A DNA stretch of 64,000 nt from Lampris incognitus. Taxonomy: Eukaryota; Chordata; Actinopteri; Lampriformes; Lampridae. The notes below the pieces were generated by a model. The model was not told where the DNA came from and searched no databases. It was given only the letters and a program-made list of their open reading frames with translations. The position numbers and the translations under genes are program-made. The stretch covers positions 103,393,584 through 103,457,583 of the forward strand of contig NC_079212.1 in the NCBI RefSeq assembly GCF_029633865.1. The letters run 5' to 3'. Below are positions 11,317 to 23,126 of the stretch, piece after piece (position 1 is the first letter of the stretch; every line of letters begins with the position of its first letter).

Positions 11317-12057
11317 TTGAAGCCACATATGATGGCAAAAAATCTGGGCTCAGATAAGAGAAAAATTACGACTCTCACTTCTTCTCCATCCAAACGTTTT
11401 GGCAAGAGACAAAACATGGAAACCGACGCCGCAGAAAACATCATTGCTACGCTCAAGATGGCTATCAAAGAGCAAGGAGCTAGCATTGGGAAAAGTATCA
11501 GTGACCTGCAGGTTACTGTTAACTTTATTTCTGAAGATCTCGAGGAGCTGAAAGGAAAGTTGACGCCCACCGAAGCGAGAGTGAGTAAAGCAGAGGAAAA
11601 AATCCAAAATTTGGAAAGCAAGGTGCTGGAGCTGTCACGATACAAACGAAGATGGAATCTGCGACTTCACGGGCTAACTGAGGAAGAGGGAGAAGACGTT
11701 CGCAGAAAGGTAATTGAAATCTGCCAAAACATGGCTCCTGACCACCGAGAGAAATTCCCGGAGGTACTCGACTCAGTGCACAGGCTTGGGCAAAGACGTG
11801 AGTCTTCAGCGGCACCACTGCCCCGTGTAGTAATCATTCAATTCACTATGAGGCCTTTTCGAGACATTATCTGGAAGATGGCGAAACGATCCGACTATTT
11901 GACGACCAGGAAGCTGCGCTTTAAGGAAGACCTTTCTCCCGAGGACCGAGAGAGGCGCAACCTATTGTGGCCGCAGGTTGAGAAAGCACGAAAGGAGGGG
12001 AAGATTGCATACTTCGTGGGAGCCCGTGCGTTTGTGAACAGAAAGGAGATTCACTGA
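11317..12057 (+). CDS. L1 ORF1 protein (RNA-binding chaperone), open
   Basis: This is a 246-aa ORF. Residues about 40-108 are rich in heptad-like Leu/Ile/Glu patterns and should form the trimerising coiled coil. Residues about 110-190 start KRRWNLRLHGLTEEEGED, the RRM start of L1 ORF1p, and a basic C-terminal domain follows. In L1 biology ORF1p coats the element RNA. The first ATG (11317) was chosen; ATGs at 11329 and 11332 are also possible. It uses the same strand as ORF2 and lies about 175 bp before it. No internal stop is seen, unlike ORF2. Confidence 0.85.
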   Translation: MKPHMMAKNLGSDKRKITTLTSSPSKRFGKRQNMETDAAENIIATLKMAIKEQGASIGKSISDLQVTVNFISEDLEELKGKLTPTEARVSKAEEKIQNLESKVLELSRYKRRWNLRLHGLTEEEGEDVRRKVIEICQNMAPDHREKFPEVLDSVHRLGQRRESSAAPLPRVVIIQFTMRPFRDIIWKMAKRSDYLTTRKLRFKEDLSPEDRERRNLLWPQVEKARKEGKIAYFVGARAFVNRKEIH

Positions 12058-12232
12058 AGTGCCTTTCATCATGTAAGCTAATATGACTCAGGAGTTATTT
12101 TTCCTTATTCGTTTTCTAAATATACAATATGCTGTTGTTGCTAAAAACACTTATGTAATGACAGAGTAGTTCTGTTCTCTCTGTAATTTACACACTTTTT
12201 CTCAGGGTGAAAAGTTAGTTACACTCAAAATT

Positions 12233-15200
12233 TCATCTTTATCTTTTGTTTCTTTTAATGCTCGAGGATTAAGGGACAATACCAAAAGGAAAGCACTGCT
12301 ATTATATGCTAATAGCCTGAATACTGATTTTTGTTTGATACAAGAATCTCATTCTGAACCTAATGACATTAGATTCTGGAAATCCCAATGGGGAGATGAC
12401 TTGTGGATGTCTCATGGCACAAACCACTCAGCAGGAACTCTGACTTTGAAACACAAGTTTAAAGGGAAAGTTATCTCTTCACAGACAGATCCAAACGGTC
12501 ACTTTATTTTGTTGGTTATTTCATTTAATGACCAGGTATTTTTATTGGGAAACGTTTATGGTTATAACAACAAACAGGAGACTATTACCTTAATGCATTC
12601 AGTAAATGCAAAAATTGATTCTATAATAAGTAAATTTGCAGATCTAAAGATCATATTCGGAGGAGACTGGAATCATTCAATTAATGATATGTTAGATAGA
12701 TGGTCAAATAAAAGTAATACAAATAATAGTTATTTGTTAGATTTTATAAATGAAAGATCTGATTGATATTTGGAGGTATAAGAATCCTACAGTTAAAGAA
12801 TTTAAATGGAAGAACAGGTCAGGGTCATTACAGTCTCGTATTGACTATTGGTTGATTTCTGATCCATTATCTGAACATGTCTCTTCAGTTAAAATGTTGC
12901 CAACACCCTTGACGGATCATAAAACTATTTTTTTGGAGCTGTATATGTCTACTAGTCATCAAACTAAAAGAGTCAACTCATATTGGAAATTAAATAATTC
13001 TCTTTTATTGAATGAATCTTTGGTAAAGGAGATTAAAATAAAAATAGATGAATGCTGGGATAGGGCATGTGCTGAAAATATGTATGGCAAAAATTGGTAG
13101 TTCATGAAATTTGAATTAAGGTCCCTTACAATGAAAAGAGGAGCTGAAATAGTTAAAAACAGAAAAAAAGAAGAATCAGAAATGATCTCTGAAATTATTG
13201 CTTTATCATCACAGCCACTTGAAAATTTATCAGAGGATAACAAGAACAGACTTCAAATTCTACAATTAAAATTAGATAATCTATATATTCACAAGGCAAA
13301 ATGAGCCTTTGTGCGCTCTAGGAGGAGATGGCTTGAGGAAGGAGAGCAAAACTCCAGCTATTTCTTCAAATTAGAGAAACAACATAATACACATTGCAGC
13401 ATGACCAAACTCTGTTCAGATGATGTCATCACACAAGACCCTAAAAAGATTTCTGAGAAATGTGAACTATTTTATAAAGAATTATATAAGTCTAAACTGT
13501 CAACAAATGACATGGAAAGTTTCTTCAACTCTTTAGGTAATATTGAGAGCATCAGCAATGCTAATAAAGATTTGTGTGATGCCCCCATCACAACATTGGA
13601 TGTTGAGGATGCTATTGGAAAAATGAAACTCATTAAGAGTCCTGGGAATGACGGATTAACCTCAGAGTTATATAAATGTTTCTCCAAGGACTTATCACGC
13701 TTTTTACATAAAGTATATATAGAAAGCATTGCTAATGAAAAGCTCCCTCCTTCATTGTCTCAGGGGTTGATCACTTTGATTCCCAAACCGCAAAAAGACT
13801 ATTTGTTGTTAGATAATTGGAGACCTATTTCACTCTTGAACAATGACTACAAGATAATTGCTATGTGTTGAAAAGTACACTTAATGACATTATTGATGAA
13901 ACACAGTCTGGTTTCATGACTGGTAGACATATAACAAACAACATAAGACTGGTGATTGATATCTTGGATCATTCAGAATTAATTACAGATAACAGCTTCA
14001 TTCTTTTTTTAGATTTTTATAAAGCTTTTGATTCCATTGAACACAAATTCATATTTAAAGCACTTGACATTTTTGGTTTTGGGAATATGTTTAAAAAATC
14101 TGTCAAAACGTTATATGCAGGTGCAAATAGTTCAATCAAACTCCCATATGGCACTACTAAAAGATTTAACTTAAATCGTGGAATCCGTCAAGGTTGTCCG
14201 ATCTCGGCATATCTCTTCCTTCTTCCTATGCTATTACTCTCCATTCATTTCAAAAACGGTGATGTATTGGGTCTCTCTATTGTTGGCAGAACACTGTCTA
14301 TCATTCAACTTGCAGATGATACAACACTTTTTTTAAAGGATAAATTTCAAGTTAATAAAGCAATCAAAGTCATTAACTCTTTCTCAATGGCCTCCGGCCT
14401 TAAACTGAACATTTCAAAATGTGAGCTTCTTCCTGTTAATAGTTGCACGGATACTATTATTTCTGGGATCCCTGTGAAGCACAAGGTTAAATATCTTGGT
14501 ATTATAATTGAAAAAGACCAAAGCTCCAGACTATCTGAAAATTTTAATCCACTTATAGCTTCAGTCCAACAGAGGTTTAACCTTTGGCTTCAAAGAGATT
14601 TGTCTATTACTGGAAGATCCTTGGTAGCTAAAGTTGAAGGCCTCTCCAGACTTATATATGCAGCTATGGCACTTGATGTCTCAAAAGACATGCACTAAAA
14701 TTGATAGAATATTATTTGAATTTATCTGGAAAAAAAGAATACATTATATTAAGAAGAATGTCATGATAAATAAGTTATGTTCTGGTGGGATTAATTCTTT
14801 AGACTTCACCTCCTTAAACTCTTCTTTTAAAGTCAAATGGATCAAACTTTTCTTAAAAAATCCCAACTCAATCTGGAATTTTATTACTGCCCATATATTT
14901 AATTCACTTGGAGGAATGCATTTTCTCTTAAGGTGCAATTACAATATTTATAAATTACCGATAAAACTGTCCAACATTCACAGTCAACTTTTGTTATCCT
15001 GGTCAATGATGTACTCACACAATTTTTCTCCCCATAAATATTTCATTTGGAACAATCAAGATATTAGGTTTAAGAACAAATCTTTATATATTAAGAGATG
15101 GGTTGATAATAAAATTTTACTTGTTAGTCAATTACTGAATGACAATGGTCAGCTTTTCACTTATGAAGAATTTCTTTCTGTATATGGTTTCCCTGTTACA

Positions 15201-15950
15201 CCAAGAGAATATTCTATTGTATTTGATGCAATACCAGATGGAGTTAGAAGGTTATTGTTGTCTGCTCCTAAAGGTAAAAGTTGTACTATTCCAGGTTTAA
15301 CTCCTGAAGACATATATATTGGTAACTTGTGTCCTTTATTAAGTGATAAAGCCACTAATCAATGCGTTAGAAATATTATTCAGAGAGACATTGTTTCTAA
15401 ACCTGCAGCCATTTTCTACTGGAATAATATTTATAATGACATAGATTGGAGGAACACTTGGATTTTATCACGAAAATATTGTATTACAAATAAGGTACGA
15501 GAAGTTACATTTAAACTGCTTCACAGATGTTATCCAGTCAAGTCCCTTCTTGTAAAATACAAGATTAATATTGACACACTCTGTTCCTTTTGTGGCAATG
15601 TGGATGAAACCATATGTCATTTATTTTGGGATTGTACCTACTCTCAGGTTTTTTGGATTGATCTAAATAATCTCATAAATAACAAAATTGACTCTTATTG
15701 TAAACTGGACATCCAACATGTTTTATTTGGTCTGTCACAAAATGAGGAAATAAGTTCAGAAAAAATGTATATTATCAACCTTCTATTAATATTTGCTATA
15801 TTTCATATTCATTGTACCAAATTTGCACACCAGCGTCCAAACAGTGTATTCAAAGCACTTCTTTCATCCTATTTAGAATCTTTAAAAGAATGTATGAATC
15901 CTAAAGCCAGCAAAACCAGAAGACTATGTGAAGAATATAATTTAACTTAA
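12233..15950 (+). pseudogene. L1 ORF2 endonuclease-reverse transcriptase, broken
   Basis: The frame starts around SFVSFNARGLRDNTKRKALL, with an APE-type endonuclease to about 12940 (GGDWNHSIND, then SRIDYWLIS). Reverse transcriptase runs about 13590-14520: FLDFYKAFDS carries the first catalytic Asp and LADDTTLFL is the ADD box. The C-terminal region ends in a Cys/His motif, CSFCGNVDETICHLFWDC, near 15585-15640. Damage: frameshifts near 12755, 13865 and 14690; stops TAG at 13098-13100 and TGA at 13302-13304. The domain order fits the L1/Tx1 group; I cannot separate L1 proper from Tx1 by eye. Confidence 0.88.
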
Positions 15951-16813
15951 ATCCTGTATCTCGAGCTTTTTTATTTTATCTTTTCTTTTTTTTATGGATA
16001 TGTAAATTTTAATTTTGAAATAATATATATTTTTGTAACTACTTTTTGTCCTATTGTGATGTAATATTTTCTTGTTTATATGTTTTGTTAAAAAAAAAAA
16101 AACACCTAAAAGATCCCGTACAGGAAAGAGCAGAGCAGAGCAAGAGAGAGAGAGAGGGGGGGCTGTTTCAGCTTGAGTTAGCAAAGCTGACATTAGAGCA
16201 AGAGAAGCTTAGAGTGAACAACAGCGACTTACAACGTAAGCAAGAAGCTTGTTTTGATGTTTCCAGCTGTTTTAGACTCATGCCAAAGTTTAATCGGGAT
16301 GATGTGGGCTCATTTTTTGACGCTTTAGAGAAAATTGCCAAAGAGCTAGAATGTCCTGAGAATAGGTGGATGTTGCTTATCCAGAGTGTGCTTGAAGGGA
16401 GAGCTCAGGAAGCTTATGCGCCATTGGATGCTTCAGACAGTAGAGACTGTTACTGTGATGAAGGTGGTTTTGGCAGCCTATGAGGTGGTGCCAGAAGCCT
16501 ACCGACAGAAGTTCAGGTCTGTGCAGTGAAAATCAAGTGAAACTTTCCTTGATTTGGCTAGGCATTTGTCAGGCAGAGAAAATGTTATTGTGGACACCCT
16601 GTCAAGGGGATGTGCATATGGTTTGGTTATTTTTAAAAGTTTGGGAATACATTGTTGATAGTAATGTACATGAATCAATGGAATAAAAAAAAAACGGATT
16701 AGATAACAGTAGTGTTGATGTTGTTTTAAGAAACGAGAAAATGACTAATATAAAAACGATAAAAAAAACCGAATTGGTTGAAACCAGATTTTTTTTTTGT
16801 AAGGGCGGGGGGG

Positions 16814-17340
16814 TGTTAGAAGTGATATGGGGGTTATATTTGCCTTTTTCCCTTCTTCCTTTTCTTAGATACTTGGACTGGTTTTAATTGAGGAATGATT
16901 GGAGGCATGGTTAAGTAGTAAATGAATCAAGGAGTCCTGTGTGATTCTCCAGGATGTCAGGGACAGTAGCTCCAGGAAAGCAGCGGGACCGCATTTACAT
17001 AATGGATGTTTCGGACTATGGCGTTCCCAACGATCAAGATAGTAGGGGGAAGAGAGGAGTGGGTGACTGATTAACAGTGCTGTTAGGGACAGTATTGGGA
17101 GGGGTTAAATTTTGTTGGCCTTGGGAATGGGAGTGATGAACCTACCAAATGCCAAGGAGGACTCGTGCAGGAGGACCCACGGTGGCAGCGTCAGCAGGAG
17201 GTGGTTCAGTAAGAGCTAGGATTAGAGCTAAGCTTAAATTGGGATACAGTGGGTTTGTGGGAGTAGACATAGTGAAATCAGCAGGAGTTACAGTATACCA
17301 TAATTATCTTAAAGCAAGGAAAAGCATAGATGAGTAGAGT
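16814..17340 (+). repeat. Probable 3' LTR of the interrupted LTR element (fossil)
   Basis: It starts TGTTAGAAG directly after a G-rich tract (16803-16813) at the end of the gag/pol remnants. The right end is not clear, and no matching 5' LTR was found to fix it; 17340 is a guess. No long coding frame is present. Confidence 0.45.
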
Positions 17341-17493
17341 TATAGTAGAATTGATCTTGCATAAATTCGGAAGTCTGTGGCTGTGCCCCTCTCTCATTTT
17401 GCCCCTGTTCCCATTAATGTCAAGTACTTTTAATAGATATCAGGATATGTCACCTGATACAAATGTTGCCTAAATAGATGTCACACTCAAAGA

Positions 17494-17571
17494 TGGCTCA
17501 TTATTTGTACACTCAGAAACAAAACCAGTATCTGGCTCATTATTTGTACACCCAGAAACAAAACCAGTATC
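17494..17571. repeat. Two tandem 39-bp units
   Basis: 17494-17532 and 17533-17571 are direct copies starting TGGCTCATTATTTGTACAC and differing at one base (T/C). Only two units are present. Flanking 17341-17600 holds no gene. Confidence 0.9.
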
Positions 17572-17659
17572 TCTTCCGAATATTACCTATTTATTATTAA
17601 CTCATGCCAGCAAACCTAATACAGATGACAGCCAAGTCCTTCTGAAAACAGATTTTATT

Positions 17660-18065
17660 TCAATAAAAAAAAAAGAGTAAAAAACAAGACTTAAAAAAAA
17701 AATAACATGGTGATGGTGGTCAGATGGCTCAGGTCCTGGGCTGTACTGGTGGCATCTGGACACTGATGGCATCCTTCTCATCATATTCTTCATATATAGT
17801 ATAATTCTATTATCCTCTTTCAATGTTGTATTCTGTAAATTGTGTAAACACCATCCATTGCACGTTGTCTGTCTTGAGAGAGAGATCCCTCTTCTTGCTC
17901 TCCCTGAGGTTTCTTCTGATTTTTTTCTCTCCCTGTTAAAGGTTTTTTTTTTTTTAGGACGTTGTTCCTTATCTGAAGCGAGGGTCTAAGGACAGGATGT
18001 TGTGTTGCTGTAAACCCTGCTGAGGCAAATTTGGGCTATACAAATAAAATTGACTTGATTTGACT
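17660..18065 (+). mobile_element. Fish dispersed repeat with an L2-like 3' tail
   Basis: The block contains a sequence I recognise as repeated in many fish genomes (GTTGTCTGTCTTGAGAGAGA, then CCTGCTGAGGCAAATTTGGG). It ends ATACAAATAAAATTGACTTG, the type of 3' end used by L2-clade LINEs and SINEs that borrow their machinery. No coding sequence is present. Confidence 0.6.
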
Positions 18066-18803
18066 GTTGTAGCCTATACAACAGTGGAGATTCTTCATGG
18101 AAAATGTGGTGTGTGTGTGTGTGTACATGCGTGCGTGCGTGCATGCGTGCACATGTGCGAAATATGTGAAATTCAAACTGGTAAATAAAATAATGAAACT
18201 TGTTTTTAGTTTCGTTATTTTATTTTACCAGCTAATGGTGAAATTTAATCACAATTGTTTTATAATATCTAGTCTTGGAAAGTTCATCTTGAGGTCAGGA
18301 GGAATAGATATATTAAATATTTTTATGTTTTTCACCCATTGTATGACTTGCTCAGTCTAGCTGGAGCACAGTTAAAAGAAATACGTGTCATCAAATATTG
18401 CGGATTTTTTCTTCCATAATATTACGTCTGCAATTGTTGACACAAGCTTATTAGTCTAAAAATTCCCTGAATGTTTGTTAGTAAGATTTTTAACAGATTT
18501 AAAAAGACAAAAATTACATGACGTGAAAATGTTTGCCAGAGTAACGAGTTTGTTTCCCACTCTATTCATTATTGTACAGAAAAAAATCAATTCTATATGT
18601 TTGGCTCCTACAACAAATAAAGTTCAGGGAATTCTATGGCCATAACAATTTTTAAGAGAAAAACAAGAAAATTACATCGTGGCATGGACTTGCTCTTTTT
18701 AGGGTTTTATTCATACTTTCTTGTTCCTGACTCATGTCAATTGTAGTTGAGATATAAGCCCTTAGGAACCACAAATATACAAACCTTAAAACAAGCCTCG
18801 ATA
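18066..18803. other. 3' flank of OR1 with a microsatellite and poly(A) signal
   Basis: 18108-18158 is a GT/TGCG microsatellite. On the minus strand an AATAAA hexamer lies at 18711-18706, about 93 bp past the OR1 stop codon, a plausible polyadenylation signal. I see nothing else. Confidence 0.6.
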
Positions 18804-19880
18804 TTACCGGGGTGATTTAGGGGCTTGCAGTGGATCTACGTAACTTTTGATGCAAAACATGCTACACAGCAGGTAGTTTTTCAGGTGCTTCCGAAAAGTT
18901 TGGTCCCTTAAGCCGTAGACAATAGGACTGACAAACCTTGGGAGGATCTGGACGAAGATATAGAGAGCAAAGACCAAATTTCTATAATGTGCTGGATACA
19001 TATACAACAGAAACTGCTTTAACAAAGGGGCTATATAGGTAAGCGTACACAACAGTAGTTGAAAACCATGGAGTAAGATAGTATTCCTGGCCTTCTTAAT
19101 ATCTTTTGCAGCTGCTGTAGCAGCAAAAATTATGTGAAAGTATGTGTAGAGGATCGTTAGCCATACTATAACTAATAACACTATGTAGGATGCTTGTCGC
19201 TTCTTTATTATCCAGGAGTTATGGAACACCGTGTCCCTTTCACAGAAGATTCGAGAGTAGAAGGTCTCCAGAGGCTCTGTGACAAGTTTGAAAAGCAGAT
19301 CAGGTAAAACTGTGATAGCTCCTATGGCCCAGATCAAACCGATCAGAATGTGTGTTCTCTTCACTGTACAGAACTCGGCATGGTGAAGTGGGAAACAAAT
19401 GGCAATGTAGCACTCTACTGCCATGCTAGCTAGATTTAATGGAGTGTTGACAGTGGTGAGACTGGCAATGGAAAGAAGGAGGCAGCAGAAGGAGACATTG
19501 AGTGTGTAGAAGGTATAGCTAAGGATAAAGAGGGATATTGCCACCGTGAGCTGCATCATGTCATTGACCACCAAGTGGATGTATAGGATATAACGAGGGT
19601 TCACTTTAAGTATCTAGAAGAAAGGAAAAGGAAACAAAATAAGAGTTTGTAAGTAAGAAATTGCTTATCCATTTTCATCTCTCCTCTCACTTATCTCTCT
19701 ACCACCTAACTTTGTTTCATCTCTTACCTGATGTTTGTTGAAGATGTGAAGGAGAATACCATTGACATAGTTGATGGTGAGACTTAGTGTAAAAACAAGC
19801 ACATTCCTTGCCACGGCTGTGCTGAATGTGTCCCTGTACCTCACAGTCATTGAGGCATTACCACCAGATGAGTAATTCAT
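18804..19880 (-). CDS. OR1: odorant receptor 131-2-like, seven-TM GPCR, two coding exons
   Basis: Coding exons are 19880-19728 (51 codons) and 19613-18804 (269 codons plus stop), giving a 320-aa receptor. The 114-bp intron has GTAAGA and TTCTAG ends and falls in phase 0 after HIFNKHQ. The ATG at 19880 is the first one after a likely upstream acceptor at 19910. Exon one holds the N-terminus with an NXS site (GGNASM) and TM1. Exon two holds TM2-TM7: VNPRYILYIHLVVND, a TM3 end of [10 protein letters not shown] in place of the usual DRY box, [15 protein letters not shown] at TM6, and PIVYGLRDQTFR at TM7. These are signatures of teleost or131-type odorant receptors, plasma-membrane G-protein-coupled receptors of sensory neurons. 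No break is seen. OR2 is its closest relative here, about 84% by eye. Confidence 0.92.
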
Positions 19881-20793
19881 ATAGGCAGTGTCTGGATGCT
19901 CCAAATTTCCTTTACAAGAGACATGACTAAGTAAACATGGCTTTGCCAAATGAATTTAAGCTTTAGATGAAATCAATTCTGTCAGAAAGGAATAGTCTGT
20001 AATGTGATGTGAATGGGGAAAATTGAATCACTCCATATCCTGGAATGTGTAAATTCAAGCCCCTGAAATGTGTCAACGAAAAACTTTTTTTTTTTAACGA
20101 GTATATACTTACCATACATAACATTATGTCATTCGTTAAACAGGGCGGTTTTGTGGTATCCAACACCGTCCTTCAACCAGTGGATCCGAGTGCTGTGTTG
20201 CGAGCATCCTTCCTATGACATGACAGTGAACCTCAAGGGGTGCTGTTCTTCTGTGAACCTTTCACCTTCATACGGGAGAGGGCATGCAAAGACCAATATT
20301 TCCCAGAGGGAACAATGAAACCAAGTGCATCAGTTAAAAAATCTATTCAGATACAAACCAATTTAGCTCTTAAAATTGAATGGTTTGAGAATTACCTGGT
20401 GGCATTTTCAAACACACACTTAATTGACATCTCTTAGTAGTAAGCAAGTATATAGTAGTAATTATTAAGAAACTGACTGACATTAGAGATGTTAATAAAT
20501 TATTTTGTCTGTTTCAAAATACCATTCATTCCACTGTATAGTATCTAAATCTGGGACCAGCGTGAAAATGTAGTTCCGTCAAAGTTTGCTATTGGTGCAA
20601 GTTTAAAAAGCACAGCCAGATTTAAAAAGAAAATTAGAAAAAAATATCTAATAGCAGAAGTAATTTTCTCTTGAATATCTTTCTTTTATTATTTTTTCAT
20701 GTTCAGTTCAAAAGCGAAGCAGTAATAATCATTACTTTCAGTCCAGTAATGCAGTTATCAGTTTTTGTTGAGTGCCAGCACAGTTATCCTTAC

Positions 20794-20856
20794 CTCTGAT
20801 CAGAATTCCAAGTTCATATTGAGATGAGACAGGAATGTAAAGAGGACTTTATATAT
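20794..20856 (-). promoter_or_regulatory. OR1 promoter: TATA box and tiny leader exon
   Basis: On the minus strand ATATATAAAG at 20856-20847 is a good TATA box. A start about 25-30 bp downstream would give a leader exon of roughly 27 nt ending at 20794 before a GTAAGG donor. The intron to the coding exon would then be 19910-20793. OR2 has the same layout at 34832-34890, which supports the call. Confidence 0.65.
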
Positions 20857-20897
20857 CTAGTAAGTAGGTGGTGACGATAGTCCTAGGATACGCAGTT

Positions 20898-20899
<2 letters not shown>

Positions 20900-20953
<54 letters not shown>

Positions 20954-20992
20954 TACGTGCGTGCGTGTGTGCGCGCGCATGTGTGTGTGTGT
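20900..20992. repeat. (GT)n/(GTGC)n microsatellite
   Basis: A pure GT run followed by GTGC/GTAC and GTGT units, just upstream of the OR1 promoter. GT runs of this type can adopt Z-DNA. Confidence 0.95.
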
Positions 20993-21943
20993 TGACTTAT
21001 GTGTAGTTGTTCGGGTTTGTACATGCATGTTTGTCTTTTAGATGTTGTGTTGCCTCGAAACTGTTCCCACCTGCATACCAGGTAAAGGTGAGGTTTTCCT
21101 TCAGACAGCGTTAGAAAGAGTACTTTACTTTCACTCAGGTGAGTGAAAATGTTTACTTTACTGGAAAGTCTCTTCGGTGAAATCACACATAATAATATTA
21201 CTAGAGTAAAAGTCTAACTAACTCACACTCATGTTTAGCCACTAGTGGCAATTAAAGCATTGCACAGTGGTTCCCTAAAAACAAAAACAAAAAATCATGC
21301 CATTCCCCATCTGTGAAGTGGCTTTTTGGTCTGGGAGATGCCAAATATTTTGTGGTGTAAAATAGACAATAAACTCTCATTAGCTGTCAAAAAACAATTA
21401 ACAATCCTTTCATTGATATTCATCTGTGCAGTGTTCCTCTTTTTTAGTCTTTAGTTATAACATTCAGAAGTGCCACATTTAAATAAATCTTTATTATTAC
21501 AATAATACAAATTGACTAATTACTGGGTGAAAAGCTAGTTTGTGTTTGCTTTTATTTTCCTGTATCATATATATTTCAGTCAAAGTATGATTGCCAGTTA
21601 GTCATTTACAGAGATTTTTATAAGCATCAGCGCTGTATGTACATTAATGATTAGTGAGTTTAGTATTAGAGTTTAATAGCATACATTTTAATAGCTTCAA
21701 CTATTCCTGATCTAGAAACATGGAGGATAATCTTACCTCTAAAATGTTAGTCAGTTGGCTTTTGTAATGACATACTCCGATAGGATATAAGTGCAAGCAG
21801 AGTTGTTTCTTCGAAGTCTAGGCAGAAGTCAAGTGGAGAAAAGAGTTCAGTAACATGTAGATAAAGATAGCGATGGAAAAAACAAAAACAAACAATGGAC
21901 GGAACCATGAGGGAAGGTTAATGGTAAAAATGTCAAGCAAACA
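20993..21943. other. Intergenic, no gene seen
   Basis: AT-rich DNA without a credible open frame or repeat that I recognise. It separates the OR1 promoter from the transposon-rich block. Confidence 0.5.
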
Positions 21944-23126
21944 TTACCAATACTGCCTGAGGTGTTGTGAAACTGAGCGGAAGATATAGAGAGTTAGAAG
22001 AACATGATGAGCAGCCTGGGCCACAGGACGGCGTTGGCCTGGGGGCTGACCCTGAGGACGTGGAGCGGGTCTATCAGGATGGCAGAGGTGGAAATCCTGG
22101 ATCAAGTTGGGATCCAGGATGTCAGCCACTGTGACCCATCAATGATCCTCAGAGCGGAACCCTTCCCAGTCCACCAAGTACTGAAGCTGCCCCCATGATA
22201 TCTCTAGTTCAGGAGGGTCTCGACAGCATACGCATGTGCTCCATCAATGTCCGGGATGGGGGTTGACAGGTTGTTGTGAGGGACTGCATCAACCAAGGGA
22301 CCAGGATTCACAGACCTTAGGAGGGCAACATGAAAAGTAGGTCAGATGCGGCAATAATTAGGGAGTTGTAATTTGAAAGATACCTCATTGACCCTCTTGA
22401 GGACCTTGAAGGGTCCCATAAACTGTGGACTTAGCTTCGACAGGGCAGGCGGAGGTTGATATTTTTGGTGGCGAGGCAGACCCAATCCCCAGGCTGGTAA
22501 ACGGGAGCCTTACTGCGATGCCAGGCTGCTTGGTTCTTCTGGCGGCGGATGGCTCGCAGTAGTAAAATATGACCCTTGTTCTATACCTCCTTGGAACGAC
22601 GGGACCAGTCATCCACAGCAAGGACCTTGGTCTGGCTTGGGTTCCAGGAGACCCAGGGATGTTGGTAGCCAAAGACATACTAGAAGGGGGTCAGACCAGT
22701 AGAGGAGTGACAGGAGGAGTTCTGGGCAGACTCTGCCCAGGGAAGAAAACAGGCCCACTCAACCTGCTGCTCCTTACAGTAACTTTCAAGGAATCTCCCC
22801 AGCTCCTGGTTCGTGCTTTCCACTTGCCCATTCACTTGTGGTCTGTAGCTGGAGATAAAGCTCACTGTGACCCCCCAGCCTCTCCATGAAGGCATTCCAT
22901 ACCCGTGAGGGAAATTGGGGGCCACAGTCCAAGACGTTGTCCTCTGGGAGTCCATAGTGCTGGAAGACCTGTTTAAGCAGCACCTCCAAAACCTGGATGG
23001 CTGTGGGGAGACCAAAGGGAGGGAGAAACCAACAGGCCTTGGAAAATGTGTTCACAACCACCAACATGGTGGCATGACTTTCTGACAGGGAGACCTCAGA
23101 CAGTAAGAGCAGGTACCAGCTACTCA
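21944..23126 (-). mobile_element. Ty3/gypsy fragment (integrase to chromodomain), broken fossil
   Basis: Read on the minus strand, the integrase core lies at about 23120-22680 ([11 protein letters not shown] is a clear integrase motif), the integrase C-terminal region at about 22550-22400, and a chromodomain-like end at about 22190-21944. The element is a partial copy with many breaks, so it is fairly old. Its right side is cut off by an L2 LINE piece at 23127. A short stretch near 24480-24569 might be another scrap of the same element, but this is weak. Confidence 0.75.

Larger units (their letters stand above)
11217..16104 (+). mobile_element. Nearly full-length L1-type LINE with target duplication
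   Basis: The element begins GGGGGAGCCAAGATGGCGGC, a typical L1 5' start, carries ORF1 and ORF2, and ends in a poly(A) run at 16090-16102. The flanking duplication is CCTAAAATATCCCG (11204-11217) and CCTAAAAGATCCCG (16105-16118): 14 bp, one mismatch. The left copy overlaps the right target duplication of the P-type element, so L1 landed directly beside it. ORF1 is open; ORF2 has three frameshifts and two stops. It is the best-preserved LINE in the window, but dead. Confidence 0.92.
5258..17340 (+). mobile_element. Old LTR retroelement interrupted by P and L1 insertions, broken fossil
   Basis: Gag-like sequence occurs at about 5258-5410 and again at about 16120-16560. The latter includes the capsid-like stretch LMPKFNRDDVGSFF, which I recognise from fish gypsy-type gag. 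A short piece resembling the end of an RNase H region follows near 16575, then a G-rich tract and a probable 3' LTR starting TGTTAGAAG at 16814. The two gag parts are separated by a P-type transposon (5425-11197) and an L1 (11217-16104), each with its own target duplication, so both inserted into a pre-existing element. The element is broken, with several breaks and much of pol absent, and is older than both insertions. Its 5' LTR was not identified. Confidence 0.6.

Noticed and set aside
17494-17571. Direct repeats as a possible CRISPR-like array
   Set aside because: Only two adjacent copies without spacers, in a vertebrate genome.
20070-20437. Short plus-strand frames upstream of OR1
   Set aside because: No domain, inside the proposed leader intron, and not seen in the OR2 leader intron.
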